Of a stretch of 64,000 bases of DNA, positions 45,264-57,029 are shown piece after piece; the stretch's first letter is position 1, and each line of letters opens with the position of its first letter. This DNA is from Flavobacterium crassostreae (lineage in GTDB: Bacteria > Bacteroidota > Bacteroidia > Flavobacteriales > Flavobacteriaceae). The position numbers were made by a program, and so were the translations under genes. The notes under the pieces were generated by a model that searched no databases, was not told the DNA's origin, and saw only the letters and a list, made by a program, of their open reading frames with translations. Location of the stretch: contig NZ_CP017688.1 in NCBI RefSeq assembly GCF_001831475.1, positions 1,364,001 to 1,428,000 of the forward strand. The letters run 5' to 3'.

Positions 45264-47807
45264 TTAGTAATTAAGAGTTAATCCTATGCTATAGGTTCTT
45301 CCTGCGCCATAATATACAAAGGCAGAACTTGCTGTTCCGTCAATATCATTAGCATCAGAGATGTAGGTCGTATTTAGGGCGTTGTTTACTTTTCCGTTTA
45401 GGTTAGCCTCAAAAGAGCCAAATTTAAAATGGTGATTCATTCCTAAATCGATCAAACCATAAGCGGGTACTTTCCATAATGAAGGCATGTTTTCTTTGCT
45501 TCTGTTGGTAACATCATAAGAGGAGTATAAGTTTCCGGCATAGTTGTAATCTACATAAAATTGCGATTTAGGAGCGTATTTGTATTTTGCACCTAAGGCA
45601 AATGTGGTTTGTGCTGCATCTCCTACTTTTAGATCTTTAGCAAAAACGTTAATTTCTTTTCCTACAATTTCGCCACTTTCATCTCTAATAAAACCAGACA
45701 CATTGCTTTTCCATTTCCAGTTTCCAAGAGAGGCCATTGCGGTGAACGAAAGGTTTTCTGTAGCTTTTATTTTAGCATCAATTTCTACCCCTTGGTGTAA
45801 AGCGTCCATCCCTTGTAAATTGGCATAAAAACGCTCTTGTGTACTTGCTATAACAGTAGTAGAAGTAATGGTTTTGTCTAACCAATAGGTGTTGTATACG
45901 TTTAGGTTTATGGATGCTCTTTCGCTTCTAAAACCGTAACCAACTTCGGCACTAAATACTTTTTCGTTTTGGGCATTTTTATTTAAATCTAAAGTATTAT
46001 CATCTAAAAATACCGAATTTAAAAAAGGTGCTTTTGAAAAATAACCAACATTAACAAACACATTATTTTTGTTATCTAGGTTGTAGTTACCTCCTCCTTT
46101 AATACCATAGCCTACAAAATTGATGGCATCCGAAGTTCTTGCGTTATCCGCAATGGTGTTGCTCATAAATTCTTCTTTTTGGTAATTGGTGTTAGAAATG
46201 TCTGTGGCAATAAAAAGGTTTGCTTTGTCATTTACTTGGTATTCTCCTTGTAAAAACAGACCGCCTCTGGTTACAATTCCGTCATAATCTTTGTTATAAC
46301 GGTCTCCTACTTTTAATGCTTTTCCGTATGTTTTTTTGGTTGTTTTAGGGTCTGTAAAGAATAGACCTCCCAATAAATCATCTACTTGGTACCAGTGCGA
46401 ACCCACATAATAACGGGCATCTAATCCACCAGAGACTCTTAATTTTTCATTAATATCATTTTTGTAGGTAGACAACAAACCATACCATTGGTGTGAATTT
46501 CTTGAAGATGCAATGATATCTGTAGCACCAGCAATCCCATTAGCTCTATTTTCGTCTACTATTTGGTCTATGTCTATTGGTTGATCAACGCCACCTATTC
46601 GGTATTGGTCGTTACTGAATTTAGAACCACTTGTTCTGCGGCCGCCACCAGAACCAAACGATGCGTATGCAGAGGTTGATAGCACCGATTTGTTGTTTAT
46701 TTCCCATAGATGATTTAAAGACATTTGTGGTTTGTGGTAAAAGTTGAAAGCAGTGCTGTATGCTTTACCGCTTTTGATTCCCCAATCTTTGTTAAATTGC
46801 TTAGGTCCGGATTGTGTGTTTTCTAGATCGGCAATTTTGCCACGGTTGTATCTTTGTCCGTGTTCTTGTTGTGCACCAAAAGCACTGAAAGATAATCGGT
46901 TGGATTGGTTTAATTGTTGGGATAAATTAAGAAAATAATTGAATCCCGAAAATGCAGTTCCGTCTACGTAACCATCTCCAGAGATTTTTGCGGCGCTCAC
47001 TGTGGCTGCAAATCCTTTTTTGGACAAACCAGTAGAGTAGGTCATGCCATATTTTTGATAATTATTGTTGGCAATACTTGCTGCAATGTTTCCACCCTCT
47101 TCTACATCAGTAGTTTTGGTGATAACATTAATGGTTCCTCCAATAGAAGGTACAGCTACCTTTGAGGCGCCAAGACCTCGTTGTACTTGCATAGTAGAGG
47201 TTACATCTCCAAGACCCGCCCAGTTGGACCAATATACGGCACCGTTTTCCATATCGTTTACTGGAACACCATTGATCATTACGGCTACATTCTCAGAACT
47301 GAATCCTCGGATGTTTACTCTTCCGTCTCCATAACCTCCACCAGCTCTAGTGGCATATATACCTGGGGTTGCTTTTAAGATTTCTGGAAATTCTTGGGTA
47401 CTTAATTTTAGGGCAATATCTTCGGCTTTTATGGTAGATACGGCTACGGGAGTTTTTCGGTCTACGGCCACGGAGGATATAATGCGTACTTCTTTTAGAC
47501 CTACTTGGCTGGAGGATAAGAATATTTCGCCTAGATCTTCGCTTTTGGAGAAGGGGATGGTTTGTTTGGTATATCCGATGTAAGAAATACTAATTTCACC
47601 GGTATTGTTTTCAGTTGTTAGGCTGAATTTTCCGTCATAATCAGAAAGAACGCTTTTGGTAGTTCCTTTTTCTGTAATGGTTACTCCTGTTAGGGCAAAA
47701 TTCATTTCGGGATCTGTAATTTTACCTGTAATAGTGCTTTGTCCAATACAATTTGCGGCAAAAAATAATGCTACAGTTAGTATTAATGAACTAACGATTT
47801 TTTTCAT
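45264..47807 (-). CDS. TonB-dependent receptor
   Basis: Outer-membrane transporter of 847 residues. Signal peptide (about 1-22, ending CIGQ), a carboxypeptidase-like domain (TITGKITDPEMNFALTG, SYIGYTKQ), then a plug with VAVDRKTPVAVSTI, GDGRVNIRGFSSENVAVMI and MENGAVYWSNW, and a barrel ending in YSIGLTLNY with terminal aromatic. The FecA-like plug occurs widely in flavobacteria; the substrate is unknown. First gene of an operon with the lipoprotein and possibly the nuclease. An exact -7 box lies 35 bases upstream of its ATG. Confidence 0.9.
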   Translation of the reverse strand: MKKIVSSLILTVALFFAANCIGQSTITGKITDPEMNFALTGVTITEKGTTKSVLSDYDGKFSLTTENNTGEISISYIGYTKQTIPFSKSEDLGEIFLSSSQVGLKEVRIISSVAVDRKTPVAVSTIKAEDIALKLSTQEFPEILKATPGIYATRAGGGYGDGRVNIRGFSSENVAVMINGVPVNDMENGAVYWSNWAGLGDVTSTMQVQRGLGASKVAVPSIGGTINVITKTTDVEEGGNIAASIANNNYQKYGMTYSTGLSKKGFAATVSAAKISGDGYVDGTAFSGFNYFLNLSQQLNQSNRLSFSAFGAQQEHGQRYNRGKIADLENTQSGPKQFNKDWGIKSGKAYSTAFNFYHKPQMSLNHLWEINNKSVLSTSAYASFGSGGGRRTSGSKFSNDQYRIGGVDQPIDIDQIVDENRANGIAGATDIIASSRNSHQWYGLLSTYKNDINEKLRVSGGLDARYYVGSHWYQVDDLLGGLFFTDPKTTKKTYGKALKVGDRYNKDYDGIVTRGGLFLQGEYQVNDKANLFIATDISNTNYQKEEFMSNTIADNARTSDAINFVGYGIKGGGNYNLDNKNNVFVNVGYFSKAPFLNSVFLDDNTLDLNKNAQNEKVFSAEVGYGFRSERASINLNVYNTYWLDKTITSTTVIASTQERFYANLQGMDALHQGVEIDAKIKATENLSFTAMASLGNWKWKSNVSGFIRDESGEIVGKEINVFAKDLKVGDAAQTTFALGAKYKYAPKSQFYVDYNYAGNLYSSYDVTNRSKENMPSLWKVPAYGLIDLGMNHHFKFGSFEANLNGKVNNALNTTYISDANDIDGTASSAFVYYGAGRTYSIGLTLNY

Positions 47808-47842
47808 AACTTTTTTTGTAAATTTTGTTAATTAATTTTAGG

Positions 47843-47850
47843 CAAAGTTA
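47843..47850 (-). promoter_or_regulatory. -7 box of the TonB receptor operon
   Basis: TAACTTTG on the minus strand, 35 bases before the receptor ATG; no TTG on the expected face. Confidence 0.5.
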
Positions 47851-48124
47851 GAAATATGCTATTGTTTGCTGTTAATTAAGGATTAATTAAGAGCTGTTAA
47901 TAAGGTAGTTAGCTTTTGTTGTAAAACGAGCTGTGGGCTTGTTTGGGTGTTGTTTTTTTAAAATTTTAAGGGATTTAAAATAAAATTCGTTTTTATTTTG
48001 AAGGGAATTAAGAATTTGCGATTAATTTACTGTTTTACAGAATTGTTAATCTTTGGTAATTTTGGTGAATTTTGTTAACAGGGAGTTACTACTTTTGGAA
48101 TTTTGTGCACTATACTATGCTTGG

Positions 48125-48210
48125 CTTCTAGCCTTGACAGTAACGGAAAGCCTATGCGGGTTGCTGGCTGCTTTTTAGGCTATTGGTAGAGCGACCGCAG
48201 GAAGCTCCTG
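48125..48210 (-). repeat. Interspersed intergenic repeat, copy 3 (inverted)
   Basis: On the minus strand module A (48189-48207, GAGCTTCCTGCGGTCGCTC) precedes module B (48129-48146, CCGTTACTGTCAAGGCTA) by 42 bases, the same order and near the same spacing as copies 1 and 2. Confidence 0.78.
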
Positions 48211-48263
48211 CCAACAGCTTATAAAAAGGGCTTGCAACCAAATAGCTTGTAGTGTATGGCGAG

Positions 48264-48324
48264 AGTGGCTTTAAAAAATTGGAGCAAAAAAAATCCCCAA
48301 CTACTGGATGTAATTGGGGATTTT
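48264..48324 (-). repeat. 61-bp direct repeat, left copy, containing katG terminator
   Basis: Identical over 61 bases to 50831-50891; identity stops abruptly at both ends. It contains the hairpin AAATCCCCAA / TTGGGGATTT (48291-48323) that ends katG transcription on the minus strand. Confidence 0.95.
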
Positions 48325-48362
48325 GAAATATAGTTGCCTAAAAAGGGATAGACTTTAAGGAA

Positions 48363-50693
<2,331 letters not shown>

Positions 50694-50830
50694 TTAATAG
50701 TTTATTAAATAATAATAAAATTCTATCGAAATGTTTTTTTTGGATAGATTATTCGGATAGGTTAAACTTGTAGTCTCTCAAAAATAACTAAAATTAATTA
50801 CTTAAAGGGTAGTATAAGTGGTTGTTTTTT

Positions 50831-50891
50831 AGTGGCTTTAAAAAATTGGAGCAAAAAAAATCCCCAACTACTGGATGTAATTGGGGATTTT
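50831..50891 (-). repeat. 61-bp direct repeat, right copy, containing secA terminator
   Basis: Identical to 48264-48324. Its hairpin with the following T-tract lies 21 bases past the secA stop and acts as the secA terminator. The region 50660-50830 between it and the katG promoter shows nothing else. Confidence 0.95.
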
Positions 50892-50912
50892 AAGTTTAGA
50901 GTGGGTTGTGGT

Positions 50913-53900
50913 TTATTGGTTGACGATAACCCATTCTCCAGAAATTAAAAGGCTTTCGGCTTTTTTAAATTTCATGGTTTCTGTTTTTCCGGTGGCTACT
51001 TGCTGGATGGTAACGTTGTCATTACGGTTGATTTTTGGCATATCTCTTACGATAGTCTCCGTAACTTGGCGTTGCTGTGTTTGTCCTGCTTCTGCATTAG
51101 CCGATTCGCTATTTGGAATTTCGTCTTTAGAAGTTTGGTAGTTTTCTTTGGTGGTTACTTCCTTGGCTTCTTGAATTTGCTGGTTTTGTTGTGCTGGCAA
51201 ATCGCCTTTAAATAAGAACGAAATAACTTCTTTATTGATGCCGTTTAGCATGGCATTGAATAGGTTGAAGGCTTCAAACTTATAGATCAATAATGGGTCT
51301 TTTTGTTCGTGAACGGCCAGTTGTACGGATTGTTTTAGTTCGTCCATTTTGCGTAGGTGTTTTTTCCAGGCTTCGTCTACAATGGCTAGGGTGATGTTTT
51401 TTTCAAAATCTGCCACTAGTTGTTTTCCTTGTGTTTCGTATGCCTTTTTTAGATCGGTTACTACGTTTAAGGATTTTACGCCATCGGTAAATGGGACTAC
51501 AATGCGCTCAAATTGGTTGTTGGGATCTTCAAATACATTTTGAATAATTGGGAAGGCTTCTCTAGCGCTACGCTGTGTTTTTTCGGTATAGTATTTTAGG
51601 GCTTCTTTGTATACTTTGCCTGTAAGTTCTATCTCGGTCATTTTGGCAAAATCACTTTCGGTTACTGGCGAGGTGATAGAGAAATATCGGATAACGTCAA
51701 ACTCAAAGTTTTTGAAGTCATTGCTTGGTTTGGTGTCTTGAACAATTAGTTCGCAGGTGTCATAGAGCATGTTTGCGATGTCTAGTTTTAGACGTTCTCC
51801 AAATAGAGCATGACGACGGCGTTTGTAGACTACTTCTCTTTGGGCGTTCATAACATCATCATATTCTAATAAACGTTTACGAACACCGTAATTGTTTTCT
51901 TCTACTTTTTTCTGAGCGCGCTCAATAGACTTAGTCATCATAGAATGCTGGATCACTTCTCCTTCTTCTAATCCCATTTTATCCATTACTTTGGCTACTC
52001 TTTCGGAACCAAATAAACGCATTAAGTTGTCTTCAAGGGATACGTAAAATTGAGAGCTTCCGGGATCTCCTTGTCGGCCTGCACGTCCGCGTAATTGACG
52101 GTCTACTCTACGGGAGTCATGACGTTCGGTACCAATGATGGCTAATCCACCTGCTTTTTTTACGTCTGCAGATAGCTTGATGTCGGTTCCACGTCCTGCC
52201 ATATTGGTGGCTATGGTTACTACTCCTGGTTTTCCGGCTTCTTCAACAATTTGCGCTTCTTGTTTGTGCATTTTTGCATTTAGCACATTATGGGCTACGC
52301 CTCTCATTTTTAGCATTCTGCTTAGTAGTTCCGAAATATCTACGGATGTGGTACCAATTAGAACGGGTCTTCCTGCTTTGGATAATTCGGTTACGTCTTC
52401 TATAACGGCGTTGAATTTTTCGCGAGTGGTTTTGTATATAAAGTCTTCTTTATCTTGTCTGGCCATTGGTCTGTTGGTAGGGATTTCTACTACATCCAAT
52501 TTATAAATTTGCCATAACTCTCCTGCTTCGGTAACGGCGGTTCCGGTCATACCTGCAAGTTTGTTATACATTCTAAAGTAGTTTTGTAACGTTACTGTAG
52601 CAAAGGTTTGGGTTGCTGCTTCAATTTTTACATTTTCTTTGGCCTCAATTGCTTGGTGTAGTCCGTCAGAATAGCGACGTCCATCCATGATTCTACCGGT
52701 TTGCTCGTCTACAATCATGATCTTGTTGTCCATGATAACGTATTCGGTATCTTTTTCAAACAGGGCGTAGGCTTTTAAAAGTTGGGTTAGGGTATGGATG
52801 CGCTCGCTTTTGATTCCAAAATCTTGAAATAATTTTTCTTTCTCTTCGGCTTCGGCATCTTTGTCTAGCTTTTTCTTTTCAATGGCAGCAATTTCGGTTC
52901 CAATGTCTGGGAGTACAAAAAAGTCAGAATCGGTGTCTCCGGATAGAAACTGGATTCCGTTATCGGTTAGCTCTACTTGGTTGTTTTTTTCTTCTATCAC
53001 AAAATACAATGCTTCATCAATCTTGTGCATTTCGCGATTGTTGTCTTGCATGTATTGGTTTTCGGTTTTTTGAAGCAATTGTCTAATTCCTTCTTCGCTC
53101 AAAAACTTGATTAATGCTTTGTTTTTAGGCAAACTTCTGTAGGCTCTTAATAACAAAACGCCTCCTTCTTTGGTGTTGCCTTCTTTGATTAGTTTTTTGG
53201 CTTCGGATAAAAAACCATTGGCTAGTTGGCGTTGGGTTGCTACTAGGGTTTCAATCTTTGGCTTCAATTCATTAAACTCATGACGGTCTCCTTGTGGTAC
53301 TGGACCCGAGATAATCAACGGAGTTCGGGCATCATCAATCAATACCGAATCCACCTCATCTACAATGGCGTAGTTATGTTTTCGTTGCACTAAATCATTT
53401 GGTGAGTGGGTCATGTTGTCTCTTAGGTAGTCAAAACCAAATTCGTTATTGGTACCATAAGTGATGTCTGCATTGTAGGCCGCTTTTCTTCCTTCAGAGC
53501 TTGGTTGGTGGTTGTCTATACAGTCTACAGTCATACCGTGGAATTCAAACAAAGGTGCTTTCCAGGTACTATCTCGTTTTGCTAAATAGTCATTCACGGT
53601 TACTAAGTGCACTCCGTTGCCGGTTAGAGCATTTAAGTAAAGTGGCAGGGTTGCTACCAATGTTTTTCCTTCTCCGGTTTGCATTTCGGCAATTTTACCT
53701 TGGTGCAATACCATACCTCCGATTAGCTGTACGTCATAGTGAATCATGTCCCAAGTAATTTCTTTACCGGCTGCATTCCATTTGTTTTGCCAGATGGCTT
53801 GATCTCCATCTAAAGAAACATAGGGCTTGCTACCAGAGAAAATACGGTCTTGTTCTGTGGCAGTTACTTTTATTTCGGTATTGTCTTTAAAACGTCTGGC

Positions 53901-54257
53901 GGTTTCTTTTACAACGGCAAAGGCTTCTGGAAGAATCTCTAATAGGGTTTTTTCAGAAATCTCGTAGGCTTCTTTCTCTAGTGTGTCAATGGATAGATAG
54001 AGGTCTTCTTTTTTGTCAATATCTTCAACGCCTTCTACTTCTTTTTGAAGTGCTGCTATCTTTTGATCTATATTGGCTCTTGCTTCTTTTAATTGGTCTT
54101 TAAAAAAGAAGGTGCGCGCTCTTAAGGCATCATGCGATAGGGTGATTAAACCGCTCTCAAAAGTTTTTATTTTATTTAAATAAGGCTGTAGTGCCTTCAC
54201 GTCTTTCTCAGATTTGTCTCCAACAAAGGCTTTGATAATGCTATTTATGAAACTCAT
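50913..54257 (-). CDS. secA: Preprotein translocase ATPase SecA
   Basis: Motor ATPase that drives proteins through SecYEG. 1114 residues, longer than E. coli SecA (about 900), as usual in Bacteroidota, with an insertion around residues 300-420 before the helicase part. Walker A is in MQTGEGKTLVATLP; VDEVDSVLIDDARTPL is motif II and the SecA signature; QLRGRAGRQGDPGSS is motif VI. The C-terminus ends SGEWVIVNQ and lacks the CxC zinc motif that binds SecB in proteobacteria. No secB nearby. Apparently its own transcription unit. Confidence 0.98.
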   Translation of the reverse strand: MSFINSIIKAFVGDKSEKDVKALQPYLNKIKTFESGLITLSHDALRARTFFFKDQLKEARANIDQKIAALQKEVEGVEDIDKKEDLYLSIDTLEKEAYEISEKTLLEILPEAFAVVKETARRFKDNTEIKVTATEQDRIFSGSKPYVSLDGDQAIWQNKWNAAGKEITWDMIHYDVQLIGGMVLHQGKIAEMQTGEGKTLVATLPLYLNALTGNGVHLVTVNDYLAKRDSTWKAPLFEFHGMTVDCIDNHQPSSEGRKAAYNADITYGTNNEFGFDYLRDNMTHSPNDLVQRKHNYAIVDEVDSVLIDDARTPLIISGPVPQGDRHEFNELKPKIETLVATQRQLANGFLSEAKKLIKEGNTKEGGVLLLRAYRSLPKNKALIKFLSEEGIRQLLQKTENQYMQDNNREMHKIDEALYFVIEEKNNQVELTDNGIQFLSGDTDSDFFVLPDIGTEIAAIEKKKLDKDAEAEEKEKLFQDFGIKSERIHTLTQLLKAYALFEKDTEYVIMDNKIMIVDEQTGRIMDGRRYSDGLHQAIEAKENVKIEAATQTFATVTLQNYFRMYNKLAGMTGTAVTEAGELWQIYKLDVVEIPTNRPMARQDKEDFIYKTTREKFNAVIEDVTELSKAGRPVLIGTTSVDISELLSRMLKMRGVAHNVLNAKMHKQEAQIVEEAGKPGVVTIATNMAGRGTDIKLSADVKKAGGLAIIGTERHDSRRVDRQLRGRAGRQGDPGSSQFYVSLEDNLMRLFGSERVAKVMDKMGLEEGEVIQHSMMTKSIERAQKKVEENNYGVRKRLLEYDDVMNAQREVVYKRRRHALFGERLKLDIANMLYDTCELIVQDTKPSNDFKNFEFDVIRYFSITSPVTESDFAKMTEIELTGKVYKEALKYYTEKTQRSAREAFPIIQNVFEDPNNQFERIVVPFTDGVKSLNVVTDLKKAYETQGKQLVADFEKNITLAIVDEAWKKHLRKMDELKQSVQLAVHEQKDPLLIYKFEAFNLFNAMLNGINKEVISFLFKGDLPAQQNQQIQEAKEVTTKENYQTSKDEIPNSESANAEAGQTQQRQVTETIVRDMPKINRNDNVTIQQVATGKTETMKFKKAESLLISGEWVIVNQ

Positions 54258-54301
54258 AATATTGTTGTATTTCTAATTTATTTTATCCTGTAAATTTAAC
54301 C

Positions 54302-54329
54302 AAAAAAAAAGCCTCTTTTGAGACTTTTT
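54302..54329 (-). terminator. DUF2795 gene terminator
   Basis: AAAAAGTCTC / GAGGCTTTTT stem with loop AAAA and a nine-base T-run on the minus strand, 15 bases past the stop and 45 bases before secA. Confidence 0.8.
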
Positions 54330-54343
54330 CCTTTGTTTATTCT

Positions 54344-54565
54344 TTAATATTCATCCTCGTTCCAAAGATAATCTTCGTCCGTAGGATAATCTGGCCAAAT
54401 TTCTTCCATTGATTCATATATCTCGCCTTCGTCTTCAATAGACTGTAGGTTTTCTACTACTTCTAAAGGAGCACCAGCACGTATAGCGTAATCAATAAGT
54501 TCGTCTTTGTTAGCAGGCCACGGGGCATCACTCAAATAGGATGCTAATTCTAATGTCCAATACAT
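54344..54565 (-). CDS. DUF2795 small acidic protein
   Basis: 73-residue cytoplasmic protein of the DUF2795 family, function unknown. N-terminal MYWTLELASYLSDAPWPANK and DELIDYAIRAGAPLEVVENL match the family helices; the second half (residues 45-73) is strongly acidic and ends LWNEDEY. Very strong promoter upstream and its own terminator, so it is a monocistronic and probably well-expressed gene. It precedes secA in the same direction, but the terminator lies between them. Confidence 0.8.
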   Translation of the reverse strand: MYWTLELASYLSDAPWPANKDELIDYAIRAGAPLEVVENLQSIEDEGEIYESMEEIWPDYPTDEDYLWNEDEY

Positions 54566-54587
54566 CTTTTGTCAATTTAGTTTTGTG

Positions 54588-54617
54588 CAAAAATAATTTT
54601 TTTACTGAAAAAGGCAA
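54588..54617 (-). promoter_or_regulatory. Promoter of the DUF2795 gene
   Basis: TTG, 19 bases, TATTTTTG on the minus strand, exact to the Bacteroidota consensus, 22 bases before the ATG. Confidence 0.8.
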
Positions 54618-54728
54618 GTAAAAATCTATTTATTTTATAAAAAAAGTTAAGAACGTATTTTTATAGTTTTAAATTTTTAGCTATAAAGCTTTAATTTTTT
54701 AGATTAAAACAATACGAAGCTTTGCTAT

Positions 54729-55298
54729 TTATTTTCTAGGAATCCATTTTACTTCCTCAGTGTTCCAATCAGTAGACAACTTCCGTGCCAAGACAAATAA
54801 ATAGTCAGAAAGTCTGTTTAAGTACTGTATGACTATGGGTGCAACGGGTTCTAAATGGTCTAAGTGCACCGCTAGGCGTTCTGCACGACGGCATACACAA
54901 CGTGCAATATGACAATATGACACTGTGGTGTGGCCTCCAGGCAGTATAAAATGAGTCATTTGAGGTAGTGCGGCTTCCATGGTGTCAATTTGGGTTTCTA
55001 AGAGTTGGATGTCTTGGGAGTTTATGCCTAATTTTTGTAGGCGCAAGCTGCCGTTTTTCAGTACTTCTTTTTCTGGGGGTGTGGCTAGAATGGCGCCTAT
55101 GGTAAACAAGCGGTCTTGTATTTCAAGAAGCACTTTTTTGTCATCTGGGGTTAGCTCTTGGTCCCGTATTAGGCCTATATGAGAGTTGAGTTCATCAATG
55201 GTTCCGTAACTTTCTATACGGATGTGGTCTTTAGGGACTCTGGTGCCTCCAAAGAGTGCGGTGGTTCCGGTATCTCCTGTTTTGGTATATATCTTCAT
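54729..55298 (-). CDS. Cob(I)alamin adenosyltransferase, PduO type
   Basis: Adds the 5'-deoxyadenosyl group from ATP to cob(I)alamin, giving adenosylcobalamin for enzymes such as methylmalonyl-CoA mutase. 189 residues. KIYTKTGDTGTTALFGGTRV is the N-terminal ATP-binding signature; SYGTIDELNSHIG and CRRAERLAVHL are the conserved trimer and cofactor-site helices of the PduO/MMAB class. No other B12 gene is near. It is preceded by the LolD-like ATPase with a 15-base gap and is probably its operon partner. Confidence 0.92.
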   Translation of the reverse strand: MKIYTKTGDTGTTALFGGTRVPKDHIRIESYGTIDELNSHIGLIRDQELTPDDKKVLLEIQDRLFTIGAILATPPEKEVLKNGSLRLQKLGINSQDIQLLETQIDTMEAALPQMTHFILPGGHTTVSYCHIARCVCRRAERLAVHLDHLEPVAPIVIQYLNRLSDYLFVLARKLSTDWNTEEVKWIPRK

Positions 55299-55313
55299 GC
55301 GTGTTGTTGGGAT

Positions 55314-56000
55314 TTATTTTCGGGTGTCACTCTCTACAATACCATCGCGTAGGCGGATGATGCGGTGGGCGTATTCGGCAATTTCTTCTTCGTGGGTAAC
55401 TAAGATAACGGTGTTGCCGTTGGCGTGAATTTGGTTAAAAAGGGCCATTATCTCTACGGAGGTTTTGCTATCTAAATTTCCGGTGGGCTCATCTGCAAGG
55501 ATGATTGAGGGTTTGTTTACTAAGGCTCGTGCTACTGCAACGCGTTGTCTTTGTCCTCCTGATAGTTGGTTTGGGTGGTGGTCCATACGGTCCGAGAGGC
55601 TTACTTGTTTTAAGACCTCTTCGGCTCGGATTTTTCTCTCGGATTTAGAATATCCTGCATAGATCATTGGCAGGGCAACGTTGTCTAAAGCAGTAGTTCT
55701 GGGTAGGAGGTTGAATGTCTGAAAAACAAAGCCTATTTCTTTGTTTCGGATCTCGGCTAGTTCGTCATCTTTCATTTTGCTGACATCTTTACCGTTTAAG
55801 ATGTAGCTTCCGGAGGTTGGGGTGTCTAGGCAACCTAAAAGATTCATTAACGTAGATTTTCCGGAACCAGAAGGCCCCATTAGAGCAACGTATTCGCCTT
55901 TGTTTATTTCTAAATCAATCCCTTTTAGGACATAAACAATTTCGTCTCCAAGAACAAAGTTTCTTTTTATATTGGTAATTTTGATTAATGGTGCTGCCAT
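55314..56000 (-). CDS. LolD/MacB-like ABC transporter ATPase
   Basis: Soluble ATPase of 228 residues. Walker [11 protein letters not shown]-loop [12 protein letters not shown] signature [16 protein letters not shown], Walker [14 protein letters not shown]-loop VTHEEE. The GCLDTPTSG loop after Walker A and the TGNLD end are typical of the LolD/MacB/FtsE group that drives type VII membrane components (lipoprotein release or macrolide export). No permease gene is adjacent; it is co-oriented with the cobalamin enzyme downstream. Which permease it drives cannot be told. Confidence 0.87.
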   Translation of the reverse strand: MAAPLIKITNIKRNFVLGDEIVYVLKGIDLEINKGEYVALMGPSGSGKSTLMNLLGCLDTPTSGSYILNGKDVSKMKDDELAEIRNKEIGFVFQTFNLLPRTTALDNVALPMIYAGYSKSERKIRAEEVLKQVSLSDRMDHHPNQLSGGQRQRVAVARALVNKPSIILADEPTGNLDSKTSVEIMALFNQIHANGNTVILVTHEEEIAEYAHRIIRLRDGIVESDTRK

Positions 56001-56314
56001 TGTTTTTTAATTGATTTTGAAAATTAGTGTTTTTAGACTTTAAATGTACAAAAGACTTTTGAATTTAATTATAAGTTGCTATTATTTCGTTTTAGTTACA
56101 GTACATACAATAAAAGCTTTTAGAACAGTAATTGCATATAAAGCATGGTTTGTAGTAACTAAATACCGCTCCTTGGCAGGATTCAATAGATGGTTGAGGG
56201 TTGGTGTTTCGTAATTTTTGCAATTATTTACAAGATTAACATCTTTGTATGGAAGACGTTACAAAGCGTGCTACATTTGCTTTATAATATTTAATAAATC
56301 AAAAATCAAACAGT
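56001..56314. other. 314-bp divergent intergenic region
   Basis: Between the LolD-like gene (minus) and a small lipoprotein gene (plus). TTG (56218) followed after 19 bases by CATCTTTG (56240-56247) is a candidate promoter with one mismatch for the rightward gene, about 60 bases of leader. No repeat or RNA. Confidence 0.4.
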
Positions 56315-56965
56315 ATGAAAATCAAACAATTATTTTTAGGTACCGCGATTATTGCAGTAGGATTTACCTCTTGCCAAGACGAGAAAACAAAACAAGCAGA
56401 AGATACTGTTGCCAATTATGAGGTATATGTTGATTCTTTAGAAAATGTTTCGGAAGAGCAAGCTAGAGCAAATTGGGAAACTATTGAGACTAATTACGAA
56501 CAAAAAAGATCCGACGCCGAGATGGCTTTAGCAAATCTAAATGATCAAGCCAAGGCTAAGGAAAAAGTAGCAGCTTCTAAATCCAAATACGAAACTATAA
56601 AAACCAAAATTCAGCAAGGGCAAGCTCAAGACCGAAATCAGGTTATGAGAAACGCTCTCTTTGGAGAAGGTAAAGTAGGCGAAGACATGAGTTTTGCTTG
56701 GGTAAATGCATCAAACATTTTGGGGGTTTACCAACAATTTGTAGATACTGTTGAAGCCAATAAAGATAGGTATTCTAGAGAAGACTGGGATGAGGTTAAA
56801 ATGATGTATGAAGCATTAGATAGCCGAAAAAACACGGTAGAAAAAGAAGGATTGTCTTCTGAAGATAACAGAAAAATTGCTGCCTTAAAACTGAAGTTTG
56901 CACCCATGTTTACGGTTAACCGAATAGGAGCAAAATCGGAAGAAATGGAACACGCAAAGAAATAA
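56315..56965 (+). CDS. Small helical lipoprotein of unknown function
   Basis: 216 residues. MKIKQLFLGTAIIAVGFTSCQ is a lipoprotein signal with Cys20. The rest is mostly charged helices, possibly coiled coil (TNYEQKRSDAEMALANLNDQ; KEKVAASKSKYETI), with no Cys after the lipobox. No known domain is obvious to me. Expected at the periplasmic face of a membrane. Monocistronic, ending at a clear hairpin. Confidence 0.7.
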   Translation: MKIKQLFLGTAIIAVGFTSCQDEKTKQAEDTVANYEVYVDSLENVSEEQARANWETIETNYEQKRSDAEMALANLNDQAKAKEKVAASKSKYETIKTKIQQGQAQDRNQVMRNALFGEGKVGEDMSFAWVNASNILGVYQQFVDTVEANKDRYSREDWDEVKMMYEALDSRKNTVEKEGLSSEDNRKIAALKLKFAPMFTVNRIGAKSEEMEHAKK

Positions 56966-56987
56966 AAGCGGTTAATTATTAATTCAG

Positions 56988-57023
56988 AAAAAAAGGATAG
57001 TCTAGCTGGCTATCCTTTTTTTT
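56988..57023. terminator. Bidirectional terminator
   Basis: AAAAAAAGGATAG / CTATCCTTTTTTT stem, loop of 9, between the convergent lipoprotein and methyltransferase genes. Confidence 0.88.
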
Positions 57024-57029
57024 GTGGGT

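Larger units (their letters stand above)
47808..48362. other. 555-bp intergenic region receptor / katG
   Basis: From left to right: receptor leader and -7 box, AT-rich spacer (47880-48110), inverted repeat copy 3 (48125-48210), and the first copy of the 61-bp direct repeat that carries the katG terminator. No gene. Confidence 0.75.
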
